From CAZVWJ01 sp964631325 (GTDB lineage: Bacteria > T1Sed10-126), in NCBI GenBank assembly GCA_964631325.1, contig CAZVWJ010000004.1, positions 1-64,000 on the forward strand: DNA of 64,000 nt, in the 5' to 3' direction. This document shows positions 44,515 through 53,326 of this stretch, piece after piece. How positions within the stretch are numbered: the first letter of the stretch is position 1; every line of letters starts with the position of its first letter. Both the position numbers and the translations under genes were made by a program. The notes below the pieces were generated by a model, which saw only the letters and a program-made list of their open reading frames with translations, was not told the DNA's origin and did not search any database.

Positions 44515-45753
44515 ATGCAGGAGTATCCGACGCCGGATCTCTATCTTTTTGACGAAGAAGAGACATTTTCCGGTAAGATAAAACAAGAAATTAGTGATTT
44601 CCAGGTTTCCGAGATTCTTGCCCAGGATGCCTCGGGGACTGGTCCGAACACTTATATCAGGGTAAAGAAAGTGGGGTTAACTACAGTAGACTTGGTTCGC
44701 ATTTTAGCTGATTACCTGGATCGGGCAGTTGAGGATTTTTGTGTGGCTGATTATAAAGGAAAACGTTCAATTGATATTCAGTGGATCTCTTTGGAACACC
44801 TCGACCCCCGGGACCTGGAGGGATTTTGTCACGATAAGGTTGATATTATTCAGGTGACGCGAGATAAAGAGCGGCTTTCTTCCGACGATTTAAAGGTTAA
44901 CCGTTTTGAAATTATTGTAAGAGACGTTGATGAAGGGGCCCGGGAGAAAGCAAATCGGATATTGAAGGTATTTTCTGATTGTGGAAGTCCCAACTGGTTT
45001 GGCAGTCAGAGTTTTGGGGCCCGCCGTAACCGTCATCTGTTAGGTTGGGCTCTGGTGAAGAGAAAATGGTCCTGGTTTGTGAAGGAATTTTTATGTTCCC
45101 CTGCCCCCCTGGACCCTGAACAAGTCACGAAAGGGCGAAAATTAGCTAAACAGGGTAAGTGGGGAGAAGCGCTTGAAACTTTCCCCGAAAGTTACATACC
45201 GGAGCGGACTGTTCTGAAGAGTTTAAAACGGTATTCTCACAACCAGGAACGGGCTACTGCAGTTATTCCGGAAGACTATCGGAGGGCCTATCTATTTGCC
45301 CTTCAGGCCTATGCCTTTAACCGATTTCTTGCGAAAAGATTGGATTCATTTGATGAGTTAGCAGAGGGAGATGTCGCTTTTATGCACGGGAGTGCAGGTT
45401 GTTTTCCCGTCGTGGATCCGGAGGACGAGCAACCCCGGCTTGACCGGTTTGCCATTAGTCCCACCGGTCCTATGTTTGGTGAAAAGTTTCTTGGTGCTTC
45501 CGGGGAGGTCGAACAGCTTGAAGACGCGGTGCTTGAGCGACTTGAACTTTCCTATGAAGATTTTCAGCGTTCCCGTTACCCGATCCCGGGCCGGCGTCGG
45601 CCTCTACGTGCTCCGATTACTCAAATTCGGGTTCAAGACTTAAATAAAAATGACCTGGAGCTTGGGTTTTGTCTGCCCCATGGTTCTGACGGGTTAGTAG
45701 TACTGGAAGAGTTAATGCACGAAAGACTACATTATCCCGGTGATGAAGTCTGA
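44515..45753 (+). CDS. truD: TruD-family tRNA pseudouridine synthase homologue lacking catalytic Asp
   Basis: 412 residues of the TruD family, which makes pseudouridine 13 in tRNA-Glu in E. coli. Motif I KQEISDFQVSE is intact and PNWFGSQSFGARRNRHLLGW matches the family NxFGxQRFG block (Arg to Ser). But the catalytic motif, GQKDK in E. coli with Asp80, reads DYKGKRSIDIQW here, so Gly82 replaces the nucleophile. The insertion domain and the C-terminal LELGFCLPHGSDGLVVLEEL are present. The protein may be inactive or use another residue. A strong AGGAGGTGG (44458-44466) precedes not the ATG but an in-frame ATT at 44473, so translation may begin 14 codons earlier. A TATAAT is at 44430-44435. Confidence 0.82.
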   Translation: MQEYPTPDLYLFDEEETFSGKIKQEISDFQVSEILAQDASGTGPNTYIRVKKVGLTTVDLVRILADYLDRAVEDFCVADYKGKRSIDIQWISLEHLDPRDLEGFCHDKVDIIQVTRDKERLSSDDLKVNRFEIIVRDVDEGAREKANRILKVFSDCGSPNWFGSQSFGARRNRHLLGWALVKRKWSWFVKEFLCSPAPLDPEQVTKGRKLAKQGKWGEALETFPESYIPERTVLKSLKRYSHNQERATAVIPEDYRRAYLFALQAYAFNRFLAKRLDSFDELAEGDVAFMHGSAGCFPVVDPEDEQPRLDRFAISPTGPMFGEKFLGASGEVEQLEDAVLERLELSYEDFQRSRYPIPGRRRPLRAPITQIRVQDLNKNDLELGFCLPHGSDGLVVLEELMHERLHYPGDEV

Positions 45754-45779
45754 AAACTTTTTCAAATTTTGATATTAAA

Positions 45780-45857
45780 GCGCCCGTAGCTCAGTCTGGA
45801 CAGAGCATCGGCCTTCGGAGCCGAGTGTCGCGGGTTCAAATCCTGCCGGGCGCTCCA
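45780..45857 (+). tRNA. tRNA-Arg (anticodon TCG)
   Basis: Cloverleaf folds completely: acceptor GCGCCCG/CGGGCGC, D stem GCTC/GAGC, anticodon stem TCGGC/GCCGA with loop CTTCGGA (TCG), T stem GCGGG/CCTGC with TTCAAAT loop. The CCA end is encoded. It lies between truD and the convergent ccdA. Confidence 0.96.
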
Positions 45858-45869
45858 TTGTTTTTAATT

Positions 45870-46586
45870 TCAGAACGAGCGTAATTCAATCATCCATTTT
45901 GTAAGTATACTAAGTTCTCCCGCCAGCAGAGTAATTCCCAGCCCAATGAGTAATATTCCTGCCAGGAGTTGGGTGTACCTCAACAGATTATTTAAATTTT
46001 CCACCAGGCTTAGCACTAAGTCGAACAGGAGGGCCGTCACAAGAAAGGGGATCGCTATTCCGCTGGCGTAGGTAAACAATAAAAAGGCCCCCCACCAGAA
46101 ATTTTGTTCCAGGCTCGCAAAAGTTATAATGCTGGCCAGTATCGGTCCACCGCAGGGGGACCAGCCAAATCCAAAACTTAGCCCCAGGATAAAAGAACCC
46201 AGGTTAGAAATTTGAACGTCAGGTTCAAAGCTGTATTTCCGGAGTAAAAAATTAAATTGCAAGATCCCGGTGAGAAATAACCCGAAGACGATAATTAAAG
46301 AGCCTCCGATAATTTCAGCAGTTCTCCGGTGAAACCGTAAGAACTTACCGGCGGTGCCGGCCAGACCGCCAAGCACAATTAAGATTACGGAAAAACCGGC
46401 CACAAAAAATATTGTCCTGAGAATGACTCTATTGTGCCACAATTTGTCCCGGCGACGCAATTCCTTGATTGAACTGCCGGCTATATAGGCCAGGTAACCG
46501 GGAATTAAAGGAAAAACACAGGGCGAGAAAAATGAAAGGAGACCGCCCGTAAAAGCGCTGATCACTCCTATTGTGCTCATATCCAT
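45870..46586 (-). CDS. ccdA: Cytochrome c biogenesis / thiol-disulfide transporter CcdA
   Basis: About 238 residues, six or more membrane helices. Cys23 is in LLSFFSPCVFPLIPGYLAYI and the partner Cys in LSFGFGWSPCGGPILASI, both followed by Pro/Gly as in CcdA/DsbD-beta. It passes electrons from cytoplasmic thioredoxin across the membrane to periplasmic thiol proteins. The ATG at 46586 is preferred over TTG 46607, since GGAAGG lies between them. A TlpA-like thioredoxin is encoded divergently 177 bp away and is the natural electron acceptor. Confidence 0.92.
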   Translation of the reverse strand: MDMSTIGVISAFTGGLLSFFSPCVFPLIPGYLAYIAGSSIKELRRRDKLWHNRVILRTIFFVAGFSVILIVLGGLAGTAGKFLRFHRRTAEIIGGSLIIVFGLFLTGILQFNFLLRKYSFEPDVQISNLGSFILGLSFGFGWSPCGGPILASIITFASLEQNFWWGAFLLFTYASGIAIPFLVTALLFDLVLSLVENLNNLLRYTQLLAGILLIGLGITLLAGELSILTKWMIELRSF

Positions 46587-46763
46587 AAAAAAATCAGGTC
46601 CTTCCAAAAGGAATTAGAAAAATTTTAAGCTCTCAAAACGGATAATTGATTTTAATTTTGTTCTCAATCTAATACTATTAATAATGGTAGAAAAAGTTTA
46701 ACCGATTAAACAGGGATTCTATTGGTTCCTAACCCAGTATTGTTTTTGAAGAGGTTTTGACTC

Positions 46764-47372
46764 GTGAATAATAAAATCAGGCTATTTATATTATTGATTT
46801 TGCCCGGGCTGTTTCTCTTAATTTTATTTAACAGCGGTTCCAATTTTGGCCTGGCTGGAACAAAATCGAAAAAGTCAGCAGCCGTTACTTCTCAAAATCG
46901 GATTAAAAAACAGTTAAAATCTCTTGGCTTTAGGAAAACAGAAATAACTGATACCCCTAATAAAATCAAATTAAAGAAAACGGACGGTAACCGGATTAAG
47001 TTTGCTAATTACGCGGGAACCTGGGTTATGGTGAATTTTTGGTCCCGGCGTTGTCCGCATTGTATCCGGGAATTTCCCGAGCTGCAGGAATTATGGGAGC
47101 AATTTAAGGGCGAGAATTTTATTCTTATTGGTGTGAACTTGGACGCCAGCCCGGCGGTAATTAAACAAATCCGAAGAAAATATCGGGTAAATTTCCCACT
47201 GGTCTATCCTGGTAAACCCGCAATTAATAGACGATTAACTAATAAATATAAAATACGTTTGCTTCCCACTACTCTTCTGTTTACTCCTGACCAAAATTAT
47301 TTGTACAAATTGCTTGGCCCCCGGGAGTGGGGAGCAAAAAAAGTGATGGATCGATTCTCATATTTATTTTAA
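46764..47372 (+). CDS. TlpA/ResA-like membrane-anchored thioredoxin
   Basis: 202 residues. One N-terminal anchor or signal segment (about 6-24) and a thioredoxin-fold domain. The redox motif is CPHC (Cys97, Cys100) in WVMVNFWSRRCPHCIREFP, followed by FILIGVNLDASPAVIKQI and cis-Pro region LLPTTLLF. It reduces exported disulfides, for example in cytochrome c maturation, using electrons from CcdA encoded divergently. GTG start. Composition is Lys-rich and AT-biased. Confidence 0.87.
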   Translation: MNNKIRLFILLILPGLFLLILFNSGSNFGLAGTKSKKSAAVTSQNRIKKQLKSLGFRKTEITDTPNKIKLKKTDGNRIKFANYAGTWVMVNFWSRRCPHCIREFPELQELWEQFKGENFILIGVNLDASPAVIKQIRRKYRVNFPLVYPGKPAINRRLTNKYKIRLLPTTLLFTPDQNYLYKLLGPREWGAKKVMDRFSYLF

Positions 47373-47458
47373 TCCTGCTAAAAAATAGTCTCGGAGGTAG
47401 ATCTTTGAGATGTTAGGTTCAACCTGAATAATTCAATCTCTGGAGTTGGAGTTCCAAC

Positions 47459-47926
47459 ATGAAACGCTCTGACTATTTTAACTTGTTTTTGCAGGCTACA
47501 GTGGCCACTCTCCGGCATTTTCATCGTGAAATAGAGGTGGGGTATGAAAAACCGGTTAAAGTTAAGAAGGAAACTGTAAAAGCAGAATTTGGTGTTTGCC
47601 TGGATTTTTTTGGTGAGTTGCAGGGCCGCGTTTTGTATGAAATGGATTCGGAAACTGCTTATAACATTGCCAGATTAATGGATTATAAGGGATACGACAA
47701 ACTCGAAGAAAAGCAAGTCTGCTCCAGTATTAAGGAACTGGGAAATTTAATTACTGCCAGAACAACGTTGGGATTTGAAAAAGAAGGTCTGGAAGTAGAT
47801 ATTTCTCCTCCTTATCTGGTCGATGGGAAAACAGATATCCTCCGGGAGTTTAAAGCCAGTTTTATCAGGATCCCCCTCAAAACTTCCGAAGGTGATATAG
47901 ATATTTGCATTGCGGTGAAAAATTAG
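47459..47926 (+). CDS. CheX-like chemotaxis phosphatase-family protein
   Basis: 155 residues. SSIKELGNLITARTTLGFEKEG corresponds to the CheX/CheC active-site helix with the E-x-x-N pair, and VDISPPYLVDGKTDILREF to the following strand. Family members dephosphorylate CheY-P or modulate other response regulators. No chemotaxis genes lie next to it, so its partner is elsewhere. The flagellin cluster at 33 kb shows the cell is motile. ATG has only a weak upstream site. Confidence 0.75.
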   Translation: MKRSDYFNLFLQATVATLRHFHREIEVGYEKPVKVKKETVKAEFGVCLDFFGELQGRVLYEMDSETAYNIARLMDYKGYDKLEEKQVCSSIKELGNLITARTTLGFEKEGLEVDISPPYLVDGKTDILREFKASFIRIPLKTSEGDIDICIAVKN

Positions 47927-47934
47927 GTTTCAGT

Positions 47935-48009
47935 AGAACCTTAAAACGTTATTTCGGGCAAGGAAGTGAAGCAACTGTGAGCTGGGATTTAAAAGCATTT
48001 TAAAATTCT
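47935..48009. repeat. MITE-like element, diverged short copy
   Basis: 75 bp. AGAACCTTAAAACGTTATTTC at the left resembles the 44314 copy, and GCATTTTAAAATTCT closes the right side. About as long as that copy but more diverged, so it is older or inactive. Confidence 0.6.
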
Positions 48010-48074
48010 GGGTTCTCAATTGTGACTGTTGAATTTTTGATTATTTTAGCCTGTTGGCCTGGTGATTTTAGTTA

Positions 48075-48866
48075 ATGACTCAAGAAATTGTTTATGGACC
48101 TGTATCATCCTGGCGGCTGGCCCGTTCTCTTGGCGTTGATGTGATCTGCCGGGAAAAAGTCTGTTCTTTTAATTGTACTTACTGCCAGATCGGTCAGGCC
48201 GGGAAACGAACCGTTGAAAGAATTGAATTTGTGGCTGCTGCTGATATTGCTACGGCTGTTGAGAAAACCCTGGAAGAGGTTGAGGCGGATGTTCTTACTC
48301 TTTCCGGTTCCGGTGAACCTACGCTGGCTTCCAACCTCGGCGAAATTATTACCGAACTGGCGAAAATTTCTCCTCTCCCCATTGCAGTATTGACCAACTC
48401 CGCTTTAATTTATCGCAAACAGGTAAGAGAGGAACTGGGAAAAGCTGAGATTGTAAAAGGTAAACTGGACGCTCCTGATAATGAAACTTTCCAGGCTATA
48501 AACTGCCCGGCGGAGGGAATTGAATTGCAGGAGATAATCAAAGGAATGAGTCAGTTTAGCCGCGAGATGGAAACTTATTTTATGCTGGAGCATATGTTTA
48601 CTTCGGCAAATATGGATAAAGCCCGGGCTCTGGCCCGGCTTGCCGCGGAGATAGATCCCGATGAGATCCAGCTAAATACTCCTCGCCGGCAATCATCGGT
48701 TGAACCGTTGACCAAAACGGAACTCGATTTGGTGAAGATTCCATTTCAGGAAAAAAACCTTAACTTTAAAATTGTTCACGAAGAGCAACCCCCCCGGATT
48801 GACAGGATTTTTGGTGAAGAAAAAATGAATCGCTTCAAAAGGAACTCAGGAGCGGATTCACAATGA
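48075..48866 (+). CDS. Radical SAM protein
   Basis: 263 residues. CSFNCTYCQIG is the CxxxCxxC iron-sulfur motif preceded by GVDVICREKV. LTLSGSGEPTLASNLGEII supplies the GGE-equivalent SAM-binding strand (GSGEP), as in the TYW1/YfkA-like branch. Residues 100 onward form the usual partial barrel. The chemical target is unknown. Its stop overlaps the next gene (ATGA), so it is translated with the Lon-family protease; whether they act together is open. Confidence 0.8.
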   Translation: MTQEIVYGPVSSWRLARSLGVDVICREKVCSFNCTYCQIGQAGKRTVERIEFVAAADIATAVEKTLEEVEADVLTLSGSGEPTLASNLGEIITELAKISPLPIAVLTNSALIYRKQVREELGKAEIVKGKLDAPDNETFQAINCPAEGIELQEIIKGMSQFSREMETYFMLEHMFTSANMDKARALARLAAEIDPDEIQLNTPRRQSSVEPLTKTELDLVKIPFQEKNLNFKIVHEEQPPRIDRIFGEEKMNRFKRNSGADSQ

Positions 48867-51274
48867 ATGATGCTTCGCAGGTAGAGGTTGAAAAATTGCG
48901 CCGAAGCTGTTCAGCGGACAATTTTTCGTTTGCTTCGACGGCAGAATTAAACGAGCTTGAGGAAGTTATTGGCCAGCAGAGGGCAGTGGAAGCAGTTTCT
49001 TTTGGGATTGACATTGAAAGCCCCGGTTATCATATGTACGCAATGGGACCGCCGGGAACTGGAAAGTCTACTACCGTGGAAAAGTTTCTGCAGAAACGAG
49101 CACCGGAGAAGTCCATCCCGGATGAATGGGTGTATGTCAATAATTTCGAAGAAAATGACCGCCCCCGGACTCTGCGCCTGCCGGTAGGTAAGGGATGTGA
49201 ACTTGAGGAAGATATGGAGGAGTTGGTGCAGAAACTCGAAGATGAAATCCCTCGGGCATTCGAGAGCGAGGATTACCAGCAGGAAAGGGAAAAAGTCCAG
49301 AAGGAGTTTCAGGAAAAACGCCAGGGACTGTTGAGTGCTCTGGAGGAGAAGGCCCGGACGGAGGACTTTACAGTCCTGCAGTCTTCCCGGGGGATAGTTC
49401 TGGCTCCGGTTGTTGACGGTGATGTAATTTCACCCGATAAATTGAATCAGCTTGATGACGAACAGCGTCGGGAATTCAAAGAAAAACGGGAAGATTTGCA
49501 GGATGAACTGAGGGATACGGTTTATGAAATCAGGCAACTAAAGGAAGAGACCCAGAGAAAAATGAAGGAGTTGGACCAGGAGGTGGTCGGGTTTGCGGTT
49601 AGCCATCTGCTGAAGGAGTTAAAAGAAAAATACAGGGAATACGAGGATGTCAGGGAATACCTCGACGCTGTGGAAGCAGACATCCTTGACCGGGTGAATG
49701 AATTCAAGAAGCTGGGTCAACAGGACGGCAATAAATCCAACCCGTTTGCCTTCCTTCAGAATACCAAGGAATTTCTTAAGAATTACAAGGTGAACCTGCT
49801 CGTTGACAACTGTAACCAGGAAGGGGCGCCGGTGGTTGTTGAGAGTAATCCTACCTATTACAATCTGCTGGGCCGGATTGAACACGAAGGCCAGTTTGGA
49901 TCAATGAAAACTAATTTTACGATGATTAAAGCCGGGGCGTTGCACCGGGCTAATGGAGGTTATTTGATTATTGAAGCGCGTGATGTTCTTGCTAAGCCGT
50001 TTGCCTGGGAAGGACTGAAGCGAGCCCTGAAAAACAAGGAAATTAAAACCGAAGCCATGGGCCAGGAGTATCGCACCGTCCAGGCCCGGACCCTGGAACC
50101 CGAGCCCCTGCCCCTGGACGTGAAAGTAATAATTATCGGCGATCCCTACGTCTATTACCTGTTGTATAACCTGGACGAAGATTTTCAAGAGCTGTTTAAA
50201 GTTAAGGCTGATTTTTCCGTCCAGACTGACTGGGAAGCAGAAATTGAGGAAAAATACGCCCGGTTTATTAGTGGCCTCTGTGAGTCCGAGGATTTGGTGC
50301 ACTTTTCTCCGGGCGGAACCAGTCGGTTAATCGAACACTGTGCGCGGATGGCTGGAGACCAGGGGAAACTGGACACAAAATTCGGGGATATCGTTGACTT
50401 GATCCGGGAGTCCAGCTACTGGGCCCAGCAGGCGGGTAAGGAGCTTGTGGAGGCGGAGAACGTTAAAAAAGCTATCGAGAAGCGGATCTACCGCTCGAAC
50501 CGGCTGGAAGAACGGGTGCGGGAATTGATTACCGAAGGGACTATATTGATTGACACAGAAGGTGCCGAGTCCGGTCAGGTTAACGGAATTTCTGTAATTC
50601 CCCTCGGGGATTACAGTTTTGGTAAACCCTCGCGGATTACCGCCCGCACACACGTTGGAGAAGAAGGGGTGGTGAACATTGACCGTGAAATCGAACTCGG
50701 TGGTCGGGTGCACAACAAGGGGGTTATGATTCTTACCGGATATCTTGGTTCAAAGTTTGCCACGGAGGTCCCGCTCAGTCTCTCGGCCAGTCTGACCTTC
50801 GAACAGTTGTATGAAGAAGTTGAAGGCGACAGTGCTTCCTCGGCTGAGTTATACGCTTTGCTTTCCAGTCTCTCGGGGTTGCCCCTCCGCCAGGACCTGG
50901 CTGTTACCGGGTCTGTTAACCAACGGGGGCAGATCCAGGCTATTGGGGGCGTAAACGAAAAAATAGAAGGTTTTTATAAAGTCTGTGAAGAACGTGGGCT
51001 AACGGGCGAGCAGGGAGTGATTATCCCCCGGAGTAATGTTAAGAATTTAATGTTGCGCGAAGAAGTTGTGGAAGCAATTAAAACCGGTGATTTTAACCTT
51101 TATGCCGTCCAGCAGGTGGAGGAAGGGATTGAATTGCTTACCGGTGAACCGGCCGGCCAGCCTGATGAACAGGGAAAATATCCCCCTGATTCTGTTTATG
51201 GGCGGGCTCAGGCAAAATTACACGAGCTGGCTGATAAAGTGAAAAACTTCGCTTCCCCCGATAAGTCCGATTAA
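48863..51274 (+). CDS. Lon-family ATP-dependent protease (LonB-like)
   Basis: 803 residues. Walker A is GPPGTGKST (62-70). A long charged coiled-coil insertion runs about 120-300 (KEKREDLQDELRDTVYEIRQ). AAA elements follow, then the Lon protease domain with catalytic Ser657 in GDSASSAELYALLS and Lys700 in GVNEKIEGF, the 43-residue Ser-Lys spacing of E. coli Lon. No N-terminal Lon substrate domain, so it belongs to the Lon-related group found in many Gram-negatives. Degrades unfolded or regulatory proteins in the cytoplasm. Coupled to the radical SAM gene by four-base overlap. Confidence 0.94.
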   Translation: MNDASQVEVEKLRRSCSADNFSFASTAELNELEEVIGQQRAVEAVSFGIDIESPGYHMYAMGPPGTGKSTTVEKFLQKRAPEKSIPDEWVYVNNFEENDRPRTLRLPVGKGCELEEDMEELVQKLEDEIPRAFESEDYQQEREKVQKEFQEKRQGLLSALEEKARTEDFTVLQSSRGIVLAPVVDGDVISPDKLNQLDDEQRREFKEKREDLQDELRDTVYEIRQLKEETQRKMKELDQEVVGFAVSHLLKELKEKYREYEDVREYLDAVEADILDRVNEFKKLGQQDGNKSNPFAFLQNTKEFLKNYKVNLLVDNCNQEGAPVVVESNPTYYNLLGRIEHEGQFGSMKTNFTMIKAGALHRANGGYLIIEARDVLAKPFAWEGLKRALKNKEIKTEAMGQEYRTVQARTLEPEPLPLDVKVIIIGDPYVYYLLYNLDEDFQELFKVKADFSVQTDWEAEIEEKYARFISGLCESEDLVHFSPGGTSRLIEHCARMAGDQGKLDTKFGDIVDLIRESSYWAQQAGKELVEAENVKKAIEKRIYRSNRLEERVRELITEGTILIDTEGAESGQVNGISVIPLGDYSFGKPSRITARTHVGEEGVVNIDREIELGGRVHNKGVMILTGYLGSKFATEVPLSLSASLTFEQLYEEVEGDSASSAELYALLSSLSGLPLRQDLAVTGSVNQRGQIQAIGGVNEKIEGFYKVCEERGLTGEQGVIIPRSNVKNLMLREEVVEAIKTGDFNLYAVQQVEEGIELLTGEPAGQPDEQGKYPPDSVYGRAQAKLHELADKVKNFASPDKSD

Positions 51275-51295
51275 AATTACTGGAGGTAGATAATA

Positions 51296-51574
51296 ATGAT
51301 GAATGCAATTATTTTGTTTACGGTTGAACGGGATAAAGTCAACGAAACTGCTGAAGCTCTGGCTGAAATGGAGGGAGTTTCAGAAGTTTATTCCGTCGCC
51401 GGCCAGTACGACCTGGTTTCGGTGGTCCGGGTTGCAGAGCACGAAGAGTTGGCCGACCTGGTGACCGGAAAAATGTTAAAAATTGACGGAATTAAAGATT
51501 CGGAAACACTAACTGCTTTTCGCGTCTATTCCGATCATGACCTGGAAACAATGTTTTCCATCGGCCTCGACTAA
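51296..51574 (+). CDS. Stand-alone Lrp/AsnC ligand-binding (RAM) domain protein
   Basis: 92 residues that align with the C-terminal RAM domain of Lrp/AsnC regulators: AIILFTVERDKVNETAEALA, EVYSVAGQYDLVSVVRV, DLVTGKMLKIDGIKDSETL. There is no helix-turn-helix, so it cannot bind DNA by itself. Such single-domain proteins assemble as amino-acid-sensing oligomers. Strong GGAGG site; 22 bp after the protease gene and followed by a good terminator, so it ends that operon. Confidence 0.88.
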   Translation: MMNAIILFTVERDKVNETAEALAEMEGVSEVYSVAGQYDLVSVVRVAEHEELADLVTGKMLKIDGIKDSETLTAFRVYSDHDLETMFSIGLD

Positions 51575-51582
51575 TTCGTATT

Positions 51583-51630
51583 TCGTATTGTACTTTAAGT
51601 TTTTAGTACGATACGATTTTCGATTTTTTT
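51583..51630 (+). terminator. Rho-independent terminator
   Basis: TCGTATTGTACT (51583-51594) pairs with AGTACGATACGA (51605-51616), 12 base pairs with one wobble, loop of ten, then TTTTCGATTTTTTT. Ends the radical SAM-protease-RAM transcript. Confidence 0.88.
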
Positions 51631-51671
51631 ATCAACCGATTATTTAAGGATGGATACGCGTTTGGGCGAAA

Positions 51672-52913
51672 TTAAAGGTCTTTGATTTCCAGGCCGCAGG
51701 CGAGGGTGCCGATTGTGGCGAGGAGCTTGTAAACTTCGACCTGGGGCTGGCTCAGGTTGCTGCCGACATTTTTGTCCGCCTGGTCGATAAACAGCGGACA
51801 GAGGTTTTCGGAGGTAAAATTCATTCCGCGTGCATTTAAGTTTTCACACTCTCCTTGCTGATCGTTGGTCCGCAGGAAGCCCCCGATCGGTTCCTGTTCC
51901 AGGCAGTAGATAACCGGTTCGGCGACCAGACCCTCTACCCGGTCCTTTGTCCTGATTCCTTCCTGGACGAGGACGGAGTTGTTCTTTATCCCACCTTTTC
52001 GTTTATCCAGGCTATCACGCCGACTGCGGTTAATCTCCAGGAATTGCTCGCCTGAATCGAACTTGTAGACGTTCATCCCGTAGGTGCCCCGGGCGGCCTT
52101 GACGAAGGCACAAACCGGTTCGTCGACGTTCAACTCCGCGTAACGTTGTTCGGTCTGCTCGACAACCCGGTCAATTGTCGCGGCGATTTGTGAGAAGCCG
52201 TCCCCGGAACTGAAATCAACTTTCTGCACTTGTTCCGTTTGGGCGCTCAGATACCACGGATCAATATCCAGAATATCAGCGACCTTTTCCGTTACTTGCT
52301 GTTGTTTCTGGTGGTGGGTGAATTTTGACCGGTTGTACCAGCCCATCACCACCGGGGGGAGGACAGGTGTTTGGATTTCTTCGAATATTTCCGGCAGGCC
52401 CGCGGAAAAATCGTTGTTGCTGATTACCATGTCTAATTTATCCCCGGCTGCGTAAAGTTCTTCTTGTTTTTTTTGCAGGGGATAGAGCTTTACCCGGTCG
52501 CCTTTTGCCGTTTCCAGCTCGCGGGGCTGGTCGTCAAAGTCCGGGTTGGTCGTGGTTAGCCGGCAGGTAAATCCGGCTTCCAGGAGGAGGGCTTCGAGCG
52601 AGTGCAGGTTCTGCAGGTAAAACTTGTTTTTAGTGTGGGCCTCCGCGTAGATGCCGATCGTTGATATCTGGCTGCCCAGTCTTTTATATAAAATTTGCTG
52701 GAGCAGAGAAGCGGCGAGCCTGGTGCCCTGGGGACAGATGTTATTGAACCCGGCGGGGAAGACGTTGGCGTCGACCGCGGCGGCCTTGGTGCCGTTGCAC
52801 CGCAGGTCAAACGAGCTGTAAATTGGCGCCGGCGCCCGGGAGGCCTGCTCATTAATGTATCTCTTCAGGGCTATTTTATTTTCATTCAGTTTTTTCGATA
52901 TTTTTTCAATCAT
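51672..52913 (-). CDS. gshA: Glutamate-cysteine ligase, PF08886-type
   Basis: 413 residues. YSSFDLRCNGTKAAAVDANVFPAGFNNIC is the family's signature start (ATP-grasp-type ligase of some proteobacteria). Also diagnostic are IGIYAEAHTKNKFYLQNL, PPVVMGWYNRSKFTHH, FVKAARGTYGMNVYKFD and RSRRDSLDKRKGGIKNN. It makes gamma-glutamylcysteine from glutamate, cysteine and ATP, the first step to glutathione. No gshB is adjacent. Local GC is clearly above that of neighbours, compatible with transfer. Faces the RAM-domain gene. Confidence 0.9.
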   Translation of the reverse strand: MIEKISKKLNENKIALKRYINEQASRAPAPIYSSFDLRCNGTKAAAVDANVFPAGFNNICPQGTRLAASLLQQILYKRLGSQISTIGIYAEAHTKNKFYLQNLHSLEALLLEAGFTCRLTTTNPDFDDQPRELETAKGDRVKLYPLQKKQEELYAAGDKLDMVISNNDFSAGLPEIFEEIQTPVLPPVVMGWYNRSKFTHHQKQQQVTEKVADILDIDPWYLSAQTEQVQKVDFSSGDGFSQIAATIDRVVEQTEQRYAELNVDEPVCAFVKAARGTYGMNVYKFDSGEQFLEINRSRRDSLDKRKGGIKNNSVLVQEGIRTKDRVEGLVAEPVIYCLEQEPIGGFLRTNDQQGECENLNARGMNFTSENLCPLFIDQADKNVGSNLSQPQVEVYKLLATIGTLACGLEIKDL

Positions 52914-53074
52914 TAGCTTTACCTCGAATTCAAAGTTGGGTTAAGTTTGGGCTAATTGGCCGGTCAGTTGCAGTCTTTCACCAGAATCGTTCAATTCAGA
53001 GGAGAATTAGTCTAAATTATCTTCCTCTTTTCGGCAAGCGGCCCAAGTTTATTATCAATATTTTTGTTTTATTG

Positions 53075-53103
53075 TTGACAATTTCAGGAGTGGCAAGTAT
53101 ATT
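53075..53103 (+). promoter_or_regulatory. Near-consensus tRNA promoter
   Basis: TTGACA (53075-53080), 17-base spacer, TATATT (53098-53103). Transcription would begin about 10-15 bases before the initiator tRNA. No other signal in the 209 bp gap. Confidence 0.85.
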
Positions 53104-53122
53104 ATTTACCCCTAACTAAGAA

Positions 53123-53199
<77 letters not shown>

Positions 53200-53206
53200 T
53201 TTTTTT

Positions 53207-53283
53207 AGCGGCGTAGCTCAGCGGCCCAGAGCACTCGGCTCATATCCGAGTTGTCCGGGGTTCGAATCCCCGCGCCGCTACCA
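53207..53283 (+). tRNA. tRNA with CAT anticodon (Met elongator or Ile2)
   Basis: 77 nt, acceptor AGCGGCG/CGCCGCT, anticodon stem CTCGG/CCGAG, loop CTCATAT, T stem CGGGG/CCCCG, encoded CCA. Position 1 is paired, so it is not the initiator. Whether C34 becomes lysidine (Ile2) cannot be told; the adjacent tilS gene, which makes lysidine, makes that worth testing. Confidence 0.92.
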
Positions 53284-53326
53284 TTGTTTTTTTATTTGTC
53301 CCAGAGTCCTTCGCCGGGATTAATTT

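Noticed and set aside
50327..50713. Minus-strand ORFs within the Lon-family gene
   Set aside because: Overlap conserved protease sequence and have no start signal or motif.
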